Assembly: GCF_011758745.1 (NCBI RefSeq)
Contig: NZ_JAANOV010000001.1
Location: forward strand, 5,394,001-5,458,000
From: Amycolatopsis granulosa
Lineage (GTDB): Bacteria; Actinomycetota; Actinomycetes; Mycobacteriales; Pseudonocardiaceae
Direction: 5' to 3'
Length of the DNA stretch: 64,000 nucleotides
A model generated the notes under the pieces. It was given only the letters and a program-made list of their open reading frames with translations. It did not search any database and had not been told where the DNA came from. Positions 1-10,755 of the stretch are shown in pieces; position 1 is the stretch's first letter; each line of letters opens with the position of its first letter. Made by a program: the position numbers and the translations under genes.

Positions 1-377
1 AGGCCGGCCGCGATCTCCCGCGGCGGGCCGGCGATCCGGGCCAGCCCGCCCACGTCGAGGAACGCCTCGTCGATCGAGAGCCCCTCCACCAGCGGCGTCG
101 TCTGCTCGAACACGGCGAACACCGCCTTGCTCGCCTCGCTGTAGGCCCCCATCCGGGGCGGCACCACCACCGCCGACGGGCACAGCCGCAGCGCCTGCGT
201 GCAGCCCATGGCCGTGCGGACGCCACGCGCCTTGGCCTCGTAGCTCGCCGCCAGCACCACGCCGCCGCCGACGATGACCGGACGCCCCCGCAGCGAGGGA
301 TCGTCACGCTGCTCGACCGACGCGTAGAACGCGTCGAGGTCGGCGTGCAGGATCGGGCCCTCGTTCGTCACGAACAC
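1..377 (-). CDS. dinB: DNA polymerase IV (Y-family), N-terminal part
   Basis: Translesion DNA polymerase that copies damaged templates. The visible product is the palm/finger N-terminus, about 125 residues, and the rest lies outside the window. It reads [10 protein letters not shown] (first catalytic Asp and steric-gate region), then Y-E-A-K-A-R-G-V, then S-I-D-E-A-F-L-D, which carries the second catalytic acidic pair. GTG at 377 or GTG at 371 could be the start; both are in frame and neither has a clear Shine-Dalgarno. It is divergent from the MerR gene and shares about 100 bases with it. Confidence in the family is high; the exact start is uncertain. Confidence 0.93.
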   Translation of the reverse strand, partial: MFVTNEGPILHADLDAFYASVEQRDDPSLRGRPVIVGGGVVLAASYEAKARGVRTAMGCTQALRLCPSAVVVPPRMGAYSEASKAVFAVFEQTTPLVEGLSIDEAFLDVGGLARIAGPPREIAAG

Positions 378-438
378 ATGTTCGCACCGGCCACCGACAG
401 TTTCCCGTTTCCGCAGCTGGGCGCGGTCCGCGCGGCAA

Positions 439-467
439 TGTTTGCCTTGACGTGGACGGCAACCTTT
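439..467 (+). promoter_or_regulatory. Candidate MerR operator dyad in its own promoter
   Basis: TTGCC at 443-447 and GGCAA at 458-462 are exact inverted repeats, and matches continue outward in part (A-G-TTGCC type). TTGACG at 447-452 sits inside the dyad like a -35 element, and the MerR start codon is at 480. MerR proteins typically bind such dyads between -35 and -10. No good -10 at the usual long spacing could be picked, so this is a candidate only. Confidence 0.45.
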
Positions 468-479
468 ACGCTCGATCCC

Positions 480-878
480 ATGCGGATCGGGGAGCTGGCG
501 CAACGGGCCGGGACGACAACGCGGGCACTGCGGTTCTACGAGACGCAGGGCCTGCTGTCGGCGAAACGGGCGTCCAACGGCTACCGCGAGTACGGCGAGG
601 AGGACTTCCGCCTCGTCAAGGAGATCCAGACACTGCAGGCGGTGGGGTTCAGTCTCGACGACACCCGGCCGTTCGTGGAGTGCCTGCGCGCCGGGCACGA
701 GACCGGCGACTCGTGCGCCGACTCGATCGAGGTCTACGAGCGCAAGCTGGCCGAGGTCGAGGCGTTCCTGGACCGGCTGCACGCCGTGCGCGACGACCTG
801 CGCGCCAAGCTCGCCGAGGCGCTGGACCGAGAACCCGGCCCCTGCCGGGTCACCACCACCTTCGAGGAGTCCCGATGA
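480..878 (+). CDS. MerR-family transcriptional regulator
   Basis: 132-residue DNA-binding regulator. The N-terminus has the MerR helix-turn-helix and wing (I-G-E-L-A-Q-R-A-G, then [11 protein letters not shown], residues 3-26), and residues 80-115 look like the dimerising coiled coil. Three cysteines (68, 79, 122) could sense redox state or a metal, but there is no clear SoxR-type iron-sulfur cluster motif. An in-frame extension back to 345 was rejected because the family starts at M-R-I-G. The stop overlaps the thioredoxin start (ATGA), so the two are probably co-translated. The pairing suggests thiol-stress control; the inducer is unknown. Confidence 0.88.
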   Translation: MRIGELAQRAGTTTRALRFYETQGLLSAKRASNGYREYGEEDFRLVKEIQTLQAVGFSLDDTRPFVECLRAGHETGDSCADSIEVYERKLAEVEAFLDRLHAVRDDLRAKLAEALDREPGPCRVTTTFEESR

Positions 879-1222
879 CCTCCACCGGCCTTTCCGGCGC
901 CGTGCGCGCCGTCACCGACGCCAGCTTCGAAGCGGAGGTGCTGCGTCACGACGGGCCCGTGCTGGTCGACTTCTGGGCGCAGTGGTGCCCGCCGTGCCAC
1001 ATGATCGCGCCCGTCCTCGACGAGATCGCCGCCGAGCGCGCCGGCACGCTGGCCATCCGCAAGATCAACGCCGACGAGAACCCCGGCGTCGCGCGGGACC
1101 ACCAGGTGATGTCGCTGCCGACGCTGATCCTCTTCCGCGACGGCGAGCCCGTGGCGCAGTGGGTGGGCGCCCGGCCGAAGTCCCGGTTGCTCGCCGAGAT
1201 CGACGCCGCACTGGAGGCATGA
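875..1222 (+). CDS. Thioredoxin with WCPPC active site
   Basis: 115-residue cytoplasmic thiol-disulfide oxidoreductase of the usual thioredoxin size. The active site reads W-C-P-P-C at residues 37-41 (Cys38, Cys41) instead of W-C-G-P-C, and the conserved cis-proline loop (M-S-L-P-T) follows. A proline in the second position usually shifts redox potential or partner choice, so the target set may differ from the housekeeping thioredoxin. It is translationally coupled to the upstream MerR gene, and a GC-rich hairpin follows the stop. Confidence 0.93.
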   Translation: MTSTGLSGAVRAVTDASFEAEVLRHDGPVLVDFWAQWCPPCHMIAPVLDEIAAERAGTLAIRKINADENPGVARDHQVMSLPTLILFRDGEPVAQWVGARPKSRLLAEIDAALEA

Positions 1223-1232
1223 GCCGCCGCCT

Positions 1233-1253
1233 GCCCGTCCGCCCCGGGCGGGC
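1233..1253. terminator. Hairpin between convergent genes
   Basis: Nine-base stem 1233-1241 with 1245-1253 (one U-G pair in RNA), loop 1242-1244. It lies between the thioredoxin stop and the stop of the convergent epoxide-hydrolase-like gene. There is no T-run, as is common for high-GC terminators. Confidence 0.45.
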
Positions 1254-1262
1254 GTGCCGGGA

Positions 1263-1697
1263 TCAGTCCCGCAGCCGGGCGCGGGCGAGCAGCGTGGACA
1301 CGCGGGTGACCACGGCCCGGCCCGCGCCGCGCGCGCCGGAGGCGAGCACGGTGGCCCAGTCGAAGTAGTCCCGCCACAGCACGATCCGGTCGTCCCGCAC
1401 CTCGAACGTGCCGCACACCCAGAACCGCGCCTCCCACGCCCCGGCGCGCAGCACGTCCGTCCGCTCGGTCAGCACGACCGGCCCGTCGGCGGCGATGTGG
1501 TGCATCCGCGCCTCGAACCCGATGCGGTACCGGCTGAGCAGGTGCAACTGCTTCTCCACGGCCGCGACGCCGCGCGCCGGGGGCAACGGGACGTTCTGGT
1601 ACACGACATCGGGGGCGGCGAAGGTCAGGGCGCCTTCGACGTCGTCCCGTTCGAGGGCGGTCAGGAACGAGGTCACCGTGCTCTTCGGGTCCGCCAT
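1263..1697 (-). CDS. Limonene-1,2-epoxide hydrolase-family protein
   Basis: 144-residue cone-fold (SnoaL/NTF2-like) protein. It carries E-R-T-D at residues 78-81 and W-R-D-Y-F-D near 108-113. These match the Arg-x-Asp and second Asp elements of the catalytic set of limonene-epoxide hydrolases, which open epoxides with water. The Rossmann-type alpha/beta hydrolases use a different mechanism. A TAGCCT box lies 6 bases before the ATG, so the mRNA may be leaderless. It is monocistronic and convergent with thioredoxin. The true substrate is unknown, and many relatives are only annotated as nuclear transport factor 2-like. Confidence 0.75.
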   Translation of the reverse strand: MADPKSTVTSFLTALERDDVEGALTFAAPDVVYQNVPLPPARGVAAVEKQLHLLSRYRIGFEARMHHIAADGPVVLTERTDVLRAGAWEARFWVCGTFEVRDDRIVLWRDYFDWATVLASGARGAGRAVVTRVSTLLARARLRD

Positions 1698-2087
1698 GTC
1701 CCCAGGCTAGCGGCCTGCGGGGACGATCACGGTGGTGCGGGCGCGAACGCGCCCCGCCGGGTGTGAGCTGGCTCGGGGCGGTTGGCGCGGTCCACGCCGG
1801 TCACCGTTTCGCCCGGCGCGAGTTGCGCACCTCACAGGCCCGTGACCGTGCCTCTTCGCGCCGTGGCCACCGGTGCCGGGCGCGCCGGGACCTCCCGGCC
1901 CGGGCACGCCGGTGGTGGCGGAGCCCCGGCAGGTCGAGGGGCCTTTTCGGCGGACTCCGCGGCCGGTCCGGAACCGGTCCCGGTGATCGTCACGGGCGGC
2001 CGGCGGCAGCAGGACGAGACCACGACGTGGCTGTCTCGTGGGGAAAGTCCTGACCCCGGTCCCCGGCGAGGTCGTAGGGTTTGCAGC
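1698..2087. other. 390-base intergenic stretch
   Basis: Separates two divergent genes. A frame open from 1782 into the next gene encodes low-complexity Gly/Arg/Pro-rich sequence with no domain, so I do not treat it as coding. Only the promoter close to 2088 is recognisable. Confidence 0.5.
2050..2080 (+). promoter_or_regulatory. Promoter for the regulator-flavoprotein gene
   Basis: CTGACC at 2050-2055 and TAGGGT at 2075-2080 form a plausible -35/-10 pair. The -10 ends 7 bases before GTG 2088, so transcription would begin at or near the start codon (leaderless). This supports choosing GTG 2088. Confidence 0.55.
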
Positions 2088-3746
2088 GTGAGCATGCCCA
2101 TCCTCCTGACCGTCGACGACGACCCGGCCGTGTCCCGGTCCGTCGCCCGTGACCTGCGCCGCCGCTACGGCCAGGACTACCGCGTCGTGCGCGCCGCCTC
2201 GGGTGCGGACGCGCTCGACGCGCTGCGCGAGATCAAGCTGCGCGGCGACGCCGTCGCGGCGATCCTCGCCGACTACCGCATGCCCCAGATGGACGGCATC
2301 ACGTTCCTGGAGCAGGCGATGGACCTGTTCCCGTCCGCGCGGCGCGCCCTGCTCACCGCCTACGCCGACACCGACGCGGCCATCCAGGCGATCAACGTCG
2401 TCGACGTCGACCACTACCTGCTCAAGCCGTGGGATCCGCCGGAGGAGAAGCTGTACCCGGTGGTCGACGCGCTGGTCGAAGCATGGCGCGCGGCCGGCGA
2501 ACGGCCGGTGGCGGAGACGAAGGTGATCGGGCACCGGTGGTCCTCGCCGTCGTACAAGGTGCGGGACTTCCTCGCCCGCAACTCCGTGCCCTACCGGTGG
2601 TACTCGGTCGACGAGCCGGAGGCGAGCCGCCTGCTCGAGGCCGCCGACCGGGCCGCGGAGGACATCCCGGTGCTGATCACCCCGGACGGCACGGTGCTGT
2701 GCAAACCCGACGGTGAGCAGATCGCCGACGCGGTCGGGCTGTCCACCCGGCCTGCGGCGGAGTTCTACGACCTGGTCGTGATCGGTGGCGGTCCGGCCGG
2801 CCTCGGCGCGGCCGTCTACGGCGCCTCCGAGGGGCTGCGCACCGTCCTGGTCGAGCGCCGGGCCACCGGCGGGCAGGCCGGGCAGAGCTCCCGCATCGAG
2901 AACTACCTTGGCTTCCCGGACGGCGTGTCCGGAGCCCAGCTGACCGACCGGGCCCGCCGCCAGGCCCAGAAGTTCGGCGCCGAGGTGCTCACCGCGCGGG
3001 ACGTGACCGGCCTGGAGGCCCGCGGTTCGGCGCGGGTGGTCAGGTTCGGCGACGGGAGTGAGATCGCGGCGCACGCCGTCGTCCTCGCCACCGGGGTGTC
3101 CTACCGCGCCCTGCAGGCCGAGGGCGTCGCCGAGCTCACCGGCCGCGGTGTGTTCTACGGTTCCGCGTCCACCGAGGCGCCGGAGTGCGCGGGCGAGCAC
3201 GTCTACATCGTCGGTGGCGCCAACTCCGCCGGGCAGGCCGCGGTGTTCTTCTCCCGGTACGCCAAGGACGTCTCGATCCTGGTCCGCGGCCCGTCGCTGC
3301 ACGCGTCCATGTCGCACTACCTCATCGAACAGATCGAGGCGATCGGCAACATCCACGTCCGACCCCGTACCACGGTGCTGCGGGCGCACGGGACCGATCA
3401 CCTCGAAGCGCTGACGCTGTGCGACGAGGAGCAGGGCATCACCGAAACCGTGCCGACCGGGCACCTGTTCGTGTTCATCGGGGCGGCCCCGCGCACCGAG
3501 TGGCTCGGTGACGAGATGCTGCGCGACGAGCACGGCTTCGTCCGCACCGGCCCCGATCTCGTGGTCGAGGGCACGCGACCGCCGGGCTGGACCCTGGACC
3601 GGGACCCGCACCACCTGGAGTCGTCGATCCCCGGGGTGTTCGTGGCCGGCGACGTCCGGTCGCAGTCGGTCAAGCGGGTGGCCTCCGCCGTCGGCGAGGG
3701 CGCGATGGCCGTCTCGCTCGTGCACCGCTATCTGGAGGCACGATGA
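2088..3746 (+). CDS. Response regulator fused to thioredoxin-reductase-like flavoprotein
   Basis: 552-residue three-part protein. Residues 1-125 are a receiver domain with acidic pocket D10-D12, phosphorylatable D62, T90 and K113. Residues 150-215 look like a degenerate thioredoxin/glutaredoxin fold. Residues 226-552 are an FAD/NAD(P) oxidoreductase with G-G-G-P-A-G at 233-238, a second dinucleotide motif G-G-A-N-S-A-G-Q at 376-383, and a C-terminal V-A-G-D FAD motif. The classical redox C-x-x-C of thioredoxin reductase is absent; only Cys367 remains at that place. It is ATGA-coupled to a histidine kinase, the likely phosphodonor. Inference: phosphorylation gates a redox enzyme rather than DNA binding. 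The electron acceptor is unknown. Confidence 0.88.
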   Translation: MSMPILLTVDDDPAVSRSVARDLRRRYGQDYRVVRAASGADALDALREIKLRGDAVAAILADYRMPQMDGITFLEQAMDLFPSARRALLTAYADTDAAIQAINVVDVDHYLLKPWDPPEEKLYPVVDALVEAWRAAGERPVAETKVIGHRWSSPSYKVRDFLARNSVPYRWYSVDEPEASRLLEAADRAAEDIPVLITPDGTVLCKPDGEQIADAVGLSTRPAAEFYDLVVIGGGPAGLGAAVYGASEGLRTVLVERRATGGQAGQSSRIENYLGFPDGVSGAQLTDRARRQAQKFGAEVLTARDVTGLEARGSARVVRFGDGSEIAAHAVVLATGVSYRALQAEGVAELTGRGVFYGSASTEAPECAGEHVYIVGGANSAGQAAVFFSRYAKDVSILVRGPSLHASMSHYLIEQIEAIGNIHVRPRTTVLRAHGTDHLEALTLCDEEQGITETVPTGHLFVFIGAAPRTEWLGDEMLRDEHGFVRTGPDLVVEGTRPPGWTLDRDPHHLESSIPGVFVAGDVRSQSVKRVASAVGEGAMAVSLVHRYLEAR

Positions 3747-5167
3747 CCGAGCCGCAGCTGACCCGCGAGTTCCTGCGGGAGTTGTTCCTGTTCACGAGTC
3801 TGACCGACGACCAGCTCGACTGGATCCTCGCTCACGTCACGCTCGAGCACTACCCGGCCGGGACCGCCATCATCACCGAGGGCGAACCGGCGACCTGCTT
3901 CTACGTCCTGCTGTCCGGAGCGCTGCGGATGACCCGGCTGGTCGGCGGCAGCGAGGTGGAGACGATCCGCTCCGACCAGCGCGGCTCCTACTGCGGCGCG
4001 ACGCAGTTCTTCTACGGGCAGCACGAGCAGCGCTACGCCACGTCGGTGTACGCGATCACCGACCTGACGTTCCTGACGCTGCCCGCGCGGGAGTTCGCCG
4101 ACCAGTTCCGCAGCTGGTTCCCGATGGCCACGCACCTGCTCGAGGGGACCTACCTCGGCTGGCGCAACAGCGACGCGCTGATCGGGCAGCGGCGCCGCCT
4201 GCTCGCGCTCGGCGAGATGTCGGCCGGGCTGACCCATGAGCTCAACAACCCGGCGGCCGCCGCGGTGCGGGCCACGGCCGCGCTGCGGGAACGGGTCGCC
4301 GGGATGCGTCACAAACTCGCGATACTGGCGAAACGGGACATCGAGCCCGATCTGCTGGAACAGCTGATCGACGTCCAGGAGCGGCTGGTCAAACAGGTGG
4401 CCGACGCGCCCCCGCTGACGGCGATGCAGCAGGCCGACCGCGAGGACGAGATCGGTGACTGGCTCGCCGACCGCGACATCGAGCAGGGCTGGGACCTCGC
4501 CCCGATCTTCGTCGCGGCCGGGTTGACGGCGGAAAGCCTGGACCACGTGCTGGAGTCCGTGGGCGATGCCCTGCTCGACGGTGCCCTGCGCTGGCTGGCG
4601 TACGCCCTGGAGACCGAGATGCTGATGGGGGAGATCGAGGACTCCACCACGCGCATCTCGGCGCTGGTGGGTGCGGCCAAGCAGTATTCGCAGATGGACC
4701 GGGCGCCGCACCAGTGGATCGACGTGCACGACGGCCTGGACTCCACGCTGGTGATGCTCGCGGGCAAGCTCGGCACCGGGATCGAGGTCGTGAAGGACTA
4801 CGACCGGGACCTGCCGACCGTGCCGGCCTACGGCGCCGAGCTGAACCAGGTGTGGACGAACATCATCGACAACGCGGTGAGCGCGATGGAGGGCGAGGGC
4901 ACCCTGACCCTGCGCACGGCTCGTGAGGGTGACCGCGTCCTGATCGAGATCGGCGACACCGGCCCGGGCATCGCGGCGGAGACCAAGCAGCGGATCTTCG
5001 AACCGTTCTTCACCACCAAGCCGGTGGGAGAGGGGACGGGCCTGGGGCTGGACATCTCGTGGCGCATCGTGGTGGACCGCCACCGCGGCGATCTGCAGGT
5101 CGAGTCGGAGCCGGGCAACACCCGGTTCCAGGTGTACCTGCCGACCACGGAGCAAGCTTCGGAGTGA
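3743..5167 (+). CDS. Histidine kinase with cyclic-nucleotide-binding domain
   Basis: 474-residue soluble sensor kinase with no membrane segment. Residues 15-130 resemble a CAP/cNMP-binding domain (R-E-L-F-L-F, then G-T-A-I-I-T-E-G-E-P-A). Residues 150-180 carry the dimerisation/phosphoacceptor motif L-T-H-E-L-N-N-P with His165. The C-terminus has an ATPase domain: N-I-I-D-N-A (N box), G-D-T-G-P-G-I (G1), F-E-P-F-F-T-T-K (F box) and G-T-G-L-G-L (G2). The start overlaps the preceding stop (ATGA), so it is most likely the cognate kinase of the receiver-flavoprotein. The ligand of the sensor domain could be cAMP or something else. Confidence 0.9.
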   Translation: MTEPQLTREFLRELFLFTSLTDDQLDWILAHVTLEHYPAGTAIITEGEPATCFYVLLSGALRMTRLVGGSEVETIRSDQRGSYCGATQFFYGQHEQRYATSVYAITDLTFLTLPAREFADQFRSWFPMATHLLEGTYLGWRNSDALIGQRRRLLALGEMSAGLTHELNNPAAAAVRATAALRERVAGMRHKLAILAKRDIEPDLLEQLIDVQERLVKQVADAPPLTAMQQADREDEIGDWLADRDIEQGWDLAPIFVAAGLTAESLDHVLESVGDALLDGALRWLAYALETEMLMGEIEDSTTRISALVGAAKQYSQMDRAPHQWIDVHDGLDSTLVMLAGKLGTGIEVVKDYDRDLPTVPAYGAELNQVWTNIIDNAVSAMEGEGTLTLRTAREGDRVLIEIGDTGPGIAAETKQRIFEPFFTTKPVGEGTGLGLDISWRIVVDRHRGDLQVESEPGNTRFQVYLPTTEQASE

Positions 5168-5191
5168 GGCCCTCGCTCCCGCCCGGTCCTG

Positions 5192-5213
5192 GCGCCGCGT
5201 CGTGCCGCGGCGC
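5192..5213. terminator. Hairpin between convergent genes
   Basis: Eight-base perfect stem GCGCCGCG (5192-5199) with CGCGGCGC (5206-5213), loop of six. It lies just after the kinase gene and before the end of the convergent RsbW-like gene. Confidence 0.4.
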
Positions 5214-5302
5214 GCCCGCCGACATCAGCGCGCTTCCACCGCGTCGCGATGGCTGCACCGCACGACGATGGGCTCAGCGGGCGGGACGGCCGGCCCTGGT
5301 CG

Positions 5303-5743
5303 TCAGTGGCCGGCGGCGGTGGCCAGGTCGAAGTGGGAGGTGCTCCTCGCCGGAACGGGCCAGCGCATCCGCACCGTGGTGCCGCCCGCGCCGGGGCTGA
5401 TGTCCGCCCGCTCGGACAGTGCGCGGATCAGCGGGAGCCCCCGGCCGTGCAGCGGGCCCGGGTCCGGCGCGGGCGGCCGCCAGCGGCCCCGGTCGCTCAC
5501 GGTCACGTCCACCGTGGCGCCACGCAGTTCCACCGACAGCTCCATCGGGCCGTCCGCCCCGGCGGGATAGGCGTGCGTGACGACGTTGATCATGGCCTCG
5601 TACGCCGCCAGCGTGATCGCGTCGGTGGTGTCCTCGGGCAGATCCACCGCGTTCGCCCAGCGGGTGAGGAGGTGCCTGAGCATCGTCGCGTTGCGCGACC
5701 GGGCCGGCACCTTCCGGTGCAGGCATTGATCTCCGGCGTGCAT
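5303..5743 (-). CDS. RsbW-like anti-sigma/HATPase protein
   Basis: 146-residue GHKL ATPase of the RsbW/SpoIIAB type. A-A-Y-E-A-M-I-N-V-V-T-H-A is the N box, D-R-G-R-W the G1-like motif, and G-R-G-L-P-L-I-R the G2 motif. Such proteins phosphorylate anti-sigma antagonists or sequester alternative sigma factors. The gene lies downstream of, and on the same strand as, a SpoIIE phosphatase gene, so they may act on the same antagonist. A good Shine-Dalgarno (GAGGGGAT) precedes the ATG, and a GGGTAA-type promoter box lies upstream. No antagonist (STAS) gene is visible in the window. Confidence 0.82.
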   Translation of the reverse strand: MHAGDQCLHRKVPARSRNATMLRHLLTRWANAVDLPEDTTDAITLAAYEAMINVVTHAYPAGADGPMELSVELRGATVDVTVSDRGRWRPPAPDPGPLHGRGLPLIRALSERADISPGAGGTTVRMRWPVPARSTSHFDLATAAGH

Positions 5744-5779
5744 CGAAATCCCCTCGGTGTGTGTCTCGTCGCGCGGGGA

Positions 5780-5803
5780 TTACCCACCGTGCACGGAATA
5801 CAC
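5780..5803 (-). promoter_or_regulatory. Sigma-B/F-like promoter for RsbW-like gene
   Basis: On the minus strand, GTGT (5803-5800), 14 bases, then GGGTAA (5785-5780), about 37 bases before the start codon. This fits the GNNT-N14 to 16-GGGTA pattern described for stress sigma factors of actinomycetes. Confidence 0.45.
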
Positions 5804-5811
5804 ACCCGGAT

Positions 5812-7980
<2,169 letters not shown>

Positions 7981-8122
7981 CAATCGCGCTCCCCTTCGTC
8001 GGCGGCTGTCAGCCTAACCCGGTGAGCGCGACGGTGACACGGTTGCGACCGGATGTGGGATCGATCCGGTGGTCCGGAGCGGGCGGGAGGTCCGCGACCT
8101 GCCGGAATTGCCGGGTATCCCG

Positions 8123-8368
8123 TTACGCCACAGGGATTTTCGCCCGGGTGGTGGCGACGGCCGGGCACCATCCGGAGCCGGTGGTGCTGCCCTGGCGGGT
8201 ACCTGGCGGGGCGAGGTGCCCGTGCAGCTGCCAGCGCTGGCCGTCGAAGGCCCAGTGCAGGTGGTCCTCCTCCCAGGGGCGGTTCAGCAGGTCGTGCCGC
8301 TGGGCGAGCTCGGCCTGTGTCGTGAGGAATTCGCGCAGTCCGGTGCGGACTCGGTTCAGCCATCGCAT
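8123..8368 (-). CDS. Small conserved hypothetical protein, 81 aa
   Basis: 81 residues beginning M-R-W-L-N-R-V-R-T-G-L-R-E-F-L-T-T-Q-A-E-L. The first half is a helix rich in Arg/Leu/Glu with L-L-N-R-P-W-E-E-D, then an H-W-x-x-D-G-x-x-W-x-L-H-G stretch, and the last 25 residues look disordered. I recall similar short proteins in actinomycetes but know no function. There is no signal peptide or membrane segment. The upstream Shine-Dalgarno is weak. It is divergent from the CO-dehydrogenase-like operon, with a 10-base inverted repeat between them. Confidence 0.6.
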   Translation of the reverse strand: MRWLNRVRTGLREFLTTQAELAQRHDLLNRPWEEDHLHWAFDGQRWQLHGHLAPPGTRQGSTTGSGWCPAVATTRAKIPVA

Positions 8369-8404
8369 ATCCGGAAAGGATGCTGTGATCGACTGGCCGA
8401 GACG

Positions 8405-8443
8405 AGTGGCAGAACAGACCACGGCCGACAAAATTCTGCCACT
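8405..8443. promoter_or_regulatory. Inverted repeat between divergent genes
   Basis: AGTGGCAGAA (8405-8414) and TTCTGCCACT (8434-8443) are perfect 10-base inverted repeats 19 bases apart, 70 bases before the CoxL-like start. They could be half-sites for a dimeric regulator or an RNA hairpin. Confidence 0.45.
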
Positions 8444-8513
8444 GCCGTTCGGAGGGTGACTTCCGCCGCGCGGCGAGGCATAGTCGCGCAGTATCCGTAG
8501 TGGGAGGCCAGTT

Positions 8514-10754
8514 TTGAGCATCGTCGGCACCAGGGTGGTCCGGATCGAGGACCAGCAGCTGATCACGCAGGGCGGAACCTACGTCGAGGACCTCCGGGCG
8601 GAGGCGCTCACCGGGGCGGTGCACGCGATGTTCGTGCGCAGCCCGATCGCGCACGCGCGTATCGCCTCGATCGACACCTCCGCCGCGCTGGCGGCGCCCG
8701 GCGTCGTCGCGGTGTACACGGCCGCCGACCTCGACCTCGCACCGCGCCGGACGGGACCGGTCGTCGAACCGTGGCTCGCCGGCGAAGTCGTCCGGTACGT
8801 CGGCGAGCCCGTCGCGCTCGTGCTGACCGCGGAGCGCTACCAGCTCGCCGACGCCGCCGAACTCGTCGACGTCGACTACGAACCGCTCCAGGTGGTGGCG
8901 AGCATCGACGGCGCGCTCGCCGGCGAGACCTTGCTGTTCCCCGAGCCGGGCACCAACGTGTTGCAGACCACCGGCGGCGAGTTCGACGACCGGGCGTTCG
9001 ACGACTGCGAGGTCGTCCTCACGCGCACGATCGTCAACCAGCGCGTCGCCCCGGCGCCGCTGGAGGTGCGCGGCGCGGCGTGCGCCTGGGGTGCGGACGG
9101 CCGCCTGACGCTGTGGCTGTCCACCCAGAACGCGCAGATCGCCCGCTCCACCGTGGCGAAGGGGCTCGGCGTCCGGTCGGCGGACGTGCGGGTGATCACC
9201 CCGGACGTCGGCGGCGGGTTCGGCGCGAAGATCGGCGCCGACCCGGAGCCGGTGGTGCTGGGCTGGGCGGCGAAACGGGCCGGGCGGCCGGTGCGGTGGA
9301 CGGAGACCCGGAGCGAGAACCTGGTCGCGATGACCCACGGCCGGGCGCAGCAGAACACGGTCACCATCGGCGGCCGCCGCGACGGTACCGTGCTCGCCTT
9401 CCGCCTGGAGGTGGTGCAGGACGCCGGCGCCTACCCGCGCGCGCTGTTCCTGCCGACGCTGACCGAGCTGATGGCCACCGGCGTCTACCACTTCCCGAAG
9501 GTGGAGACGAGCAGCCGCGCCGTCGTCACCAACACCACGCCGGTCGCGGCCTACCGGGGGGCGGGCCGTCCCGAGGCGACCGCGGCGATCGAGCGCGCGA
9601 TGGACCTGTTCGCGGCCGAGATCGGCATGGACCCGGCGCAGGTGCGGCGCGTCAACTTCATCCGGCCCGAGGAGTTCCCGTACACCTCCCCGACCGGTGC
9701 CAGCTACGACACCGGCGAGTACGTCCAGGCCCTGGACCGGGTCCTGGCGGCAGGCGGATACGCCGGGCTGCGCGCGGAGCAGGCCCGCCGCCGCGAAACG
9801 GGCGACCCGGTGGCGCTCGGGCTCGGGATCGCCGCCTACGTCGAGATCACCGGCGGCGACTCCGGCGGGGAGAGCGGGCGGGTGCTGATCAACCCCGACG
9901 GCTCGGTCACCGCGTGGACCGGCTCTTCACCGCACGGGCAGGGTCTGGACAGCACGCTCGCCATGCTGCTGTCCGACCAGCTCGGCGTGCCGATGGACAA
10001 GATCACCATCCGGCACGGCGACACCGACGAGGTGCCCAGGGCCGTCGGCACGTTCGGGTCGCGGTCGCTGCAGCTGGGCGGGTCCGCGCTGCGTCAGGCC
10101 GCCGACGAGGTCATCGAGCAGGCCCGCGCGCTGGCCGCGGACCTGCTGGAGGCGTCCGCCGACGACGTCGAGCTGGCCGACGGTGGCTTCCGGGTGCGTG
10201 GCGCGCCGGCCAGCGGGCCGGTGACCTGGGCGCAGGTGGCCGGGCAGGCGGAGCTGACCGCGGACGTGTGGTTCGGCGAGGGCACGCCGACGTTCCCGTT
10301 CGGTGCGCACCTCGCCGTGGTCGAGGTCGACACGCTCACCGGGAAGGTCGTGCTGAAGCGGATCATCGCCTGCGACGACGCCGGTCCGGTCGTCAACCCG
10401 CTCACCTTCCAGGGTCAGCGGCACGGCGGCCTCGGCCAGGGTGTCGCGCAGGCGCTGCTGGAGGTCATGAACTACGACGCCGACGGCAACCCGACCACGG
10501 CCACCCTGGCCGACTACTCGTTCATCACCGCCCCCGAGCTGCCCGACTTCGAGCTGGTCGAATCCGAGACGCCCACGACCCGGAACCTGCTGGGGGTCAA
10601 GGGAATCGGTGAGGCCGCCACGATCGGTTCCACGCCGGCGGTGCACAACGCGGTGGTCGACGCGCTGTCCCACCTGGGGGTGCGCCATCTCGACATGCCT
10701 GCCACCCCGCTACGGGTCTGGCAGGCGATCACCGACGCGAGGAAGGCGAACTGA
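8514..10754 (+). CDS. Form II CO-dehydrogenase-like molybdenum hydroxylase, large subunit
   Basis: 746-residue molybdopterin-binding subunit of the xanthine-oxidase family. The active-site loop reads A-Y-R-G-A-G-R at about 346-352, the signature of form II enzymes. True aerobic CO dehydrogenases (form I) have A-Y-x-C-S-F-R, so CO oxidation should not be assumed. The catalytic Glu is at about 700 in [11 protein letters not shown] 8514 is chosen as start because GGGAGG lies 6 bases upstream. First gene of a large-small-medium operon. The substrate is probably an aldehyde, an aromatic heterocycle or a similar compound and cannot be read from sequence. Confidence 0.9.
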   Translation: MSIVGTRVVRIEDQQLITQGGTYVEDLRAEALTGAVHAMFVRSPIAHARIASIDTSAALAAPGVVAVYTAADLDLAPRRTGPVVEPWLAGEVVRYVGEPVALVLTAERYQLADAAELVDVDYEPLQVVASIDGALAGETLLFPEPGTNVLQTTGGEFDDRAFDDCEVVLTRTIVNQRVAPAPLEVRGAACAWGADGRLTLWLSTQNAQIARSTVAKGLGVRSADVRVITPDVGGGFGAKIGADPEPVVLGWAAKRAGRPVRWTETRSENLVAMTHGRAQQNTVTIGGRRDGTVLAFRLEVVQDAGAYPRALFLPTLTELMATGVYHFPKVETSSRAVVTNTTPVAAYRGAGRPEATAAIERAMDLFAAEIGMDPAQVRRVNFIRPEEFPYTSPTGASYDTGEYVQALDRVLAAGGYAGLRAEQARRRETGDPVALGLGIAAYVEITGGDSGGESGRVLINPDGSVTAWTGSSPHGQGLDSTLAMLLSDQLGVPMDKITIRHGDTDEVPRAVGTFGSRSLQLGGSALRQAADEVIEQARALAADLLEASADDVELADGGFRVRGAPASGPVTWAQVAGQAELTADVWFGEGTPTFPFGAHLAVVEVDTLTGKVVLKRIIACDDAGPVVNPLTFQGQRHGGLGQGVAQALLEVMNYDADGNPTTATLADYSFITAPELPDFELVESETPTTRNLLGVKGIGEAATIGSTPAVHNAVVDALSHLGVRHLDMPATPLRVWQAITDARKAN

Positions 10755-10755
10755 G

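Noticed and set aside
1782-2087. In-frame extension of the receiver-flavoprotein gene
   Set aside because: Low-complexity sequence before the canonical receiver start, and a promoter box lies just before GTG 2088.
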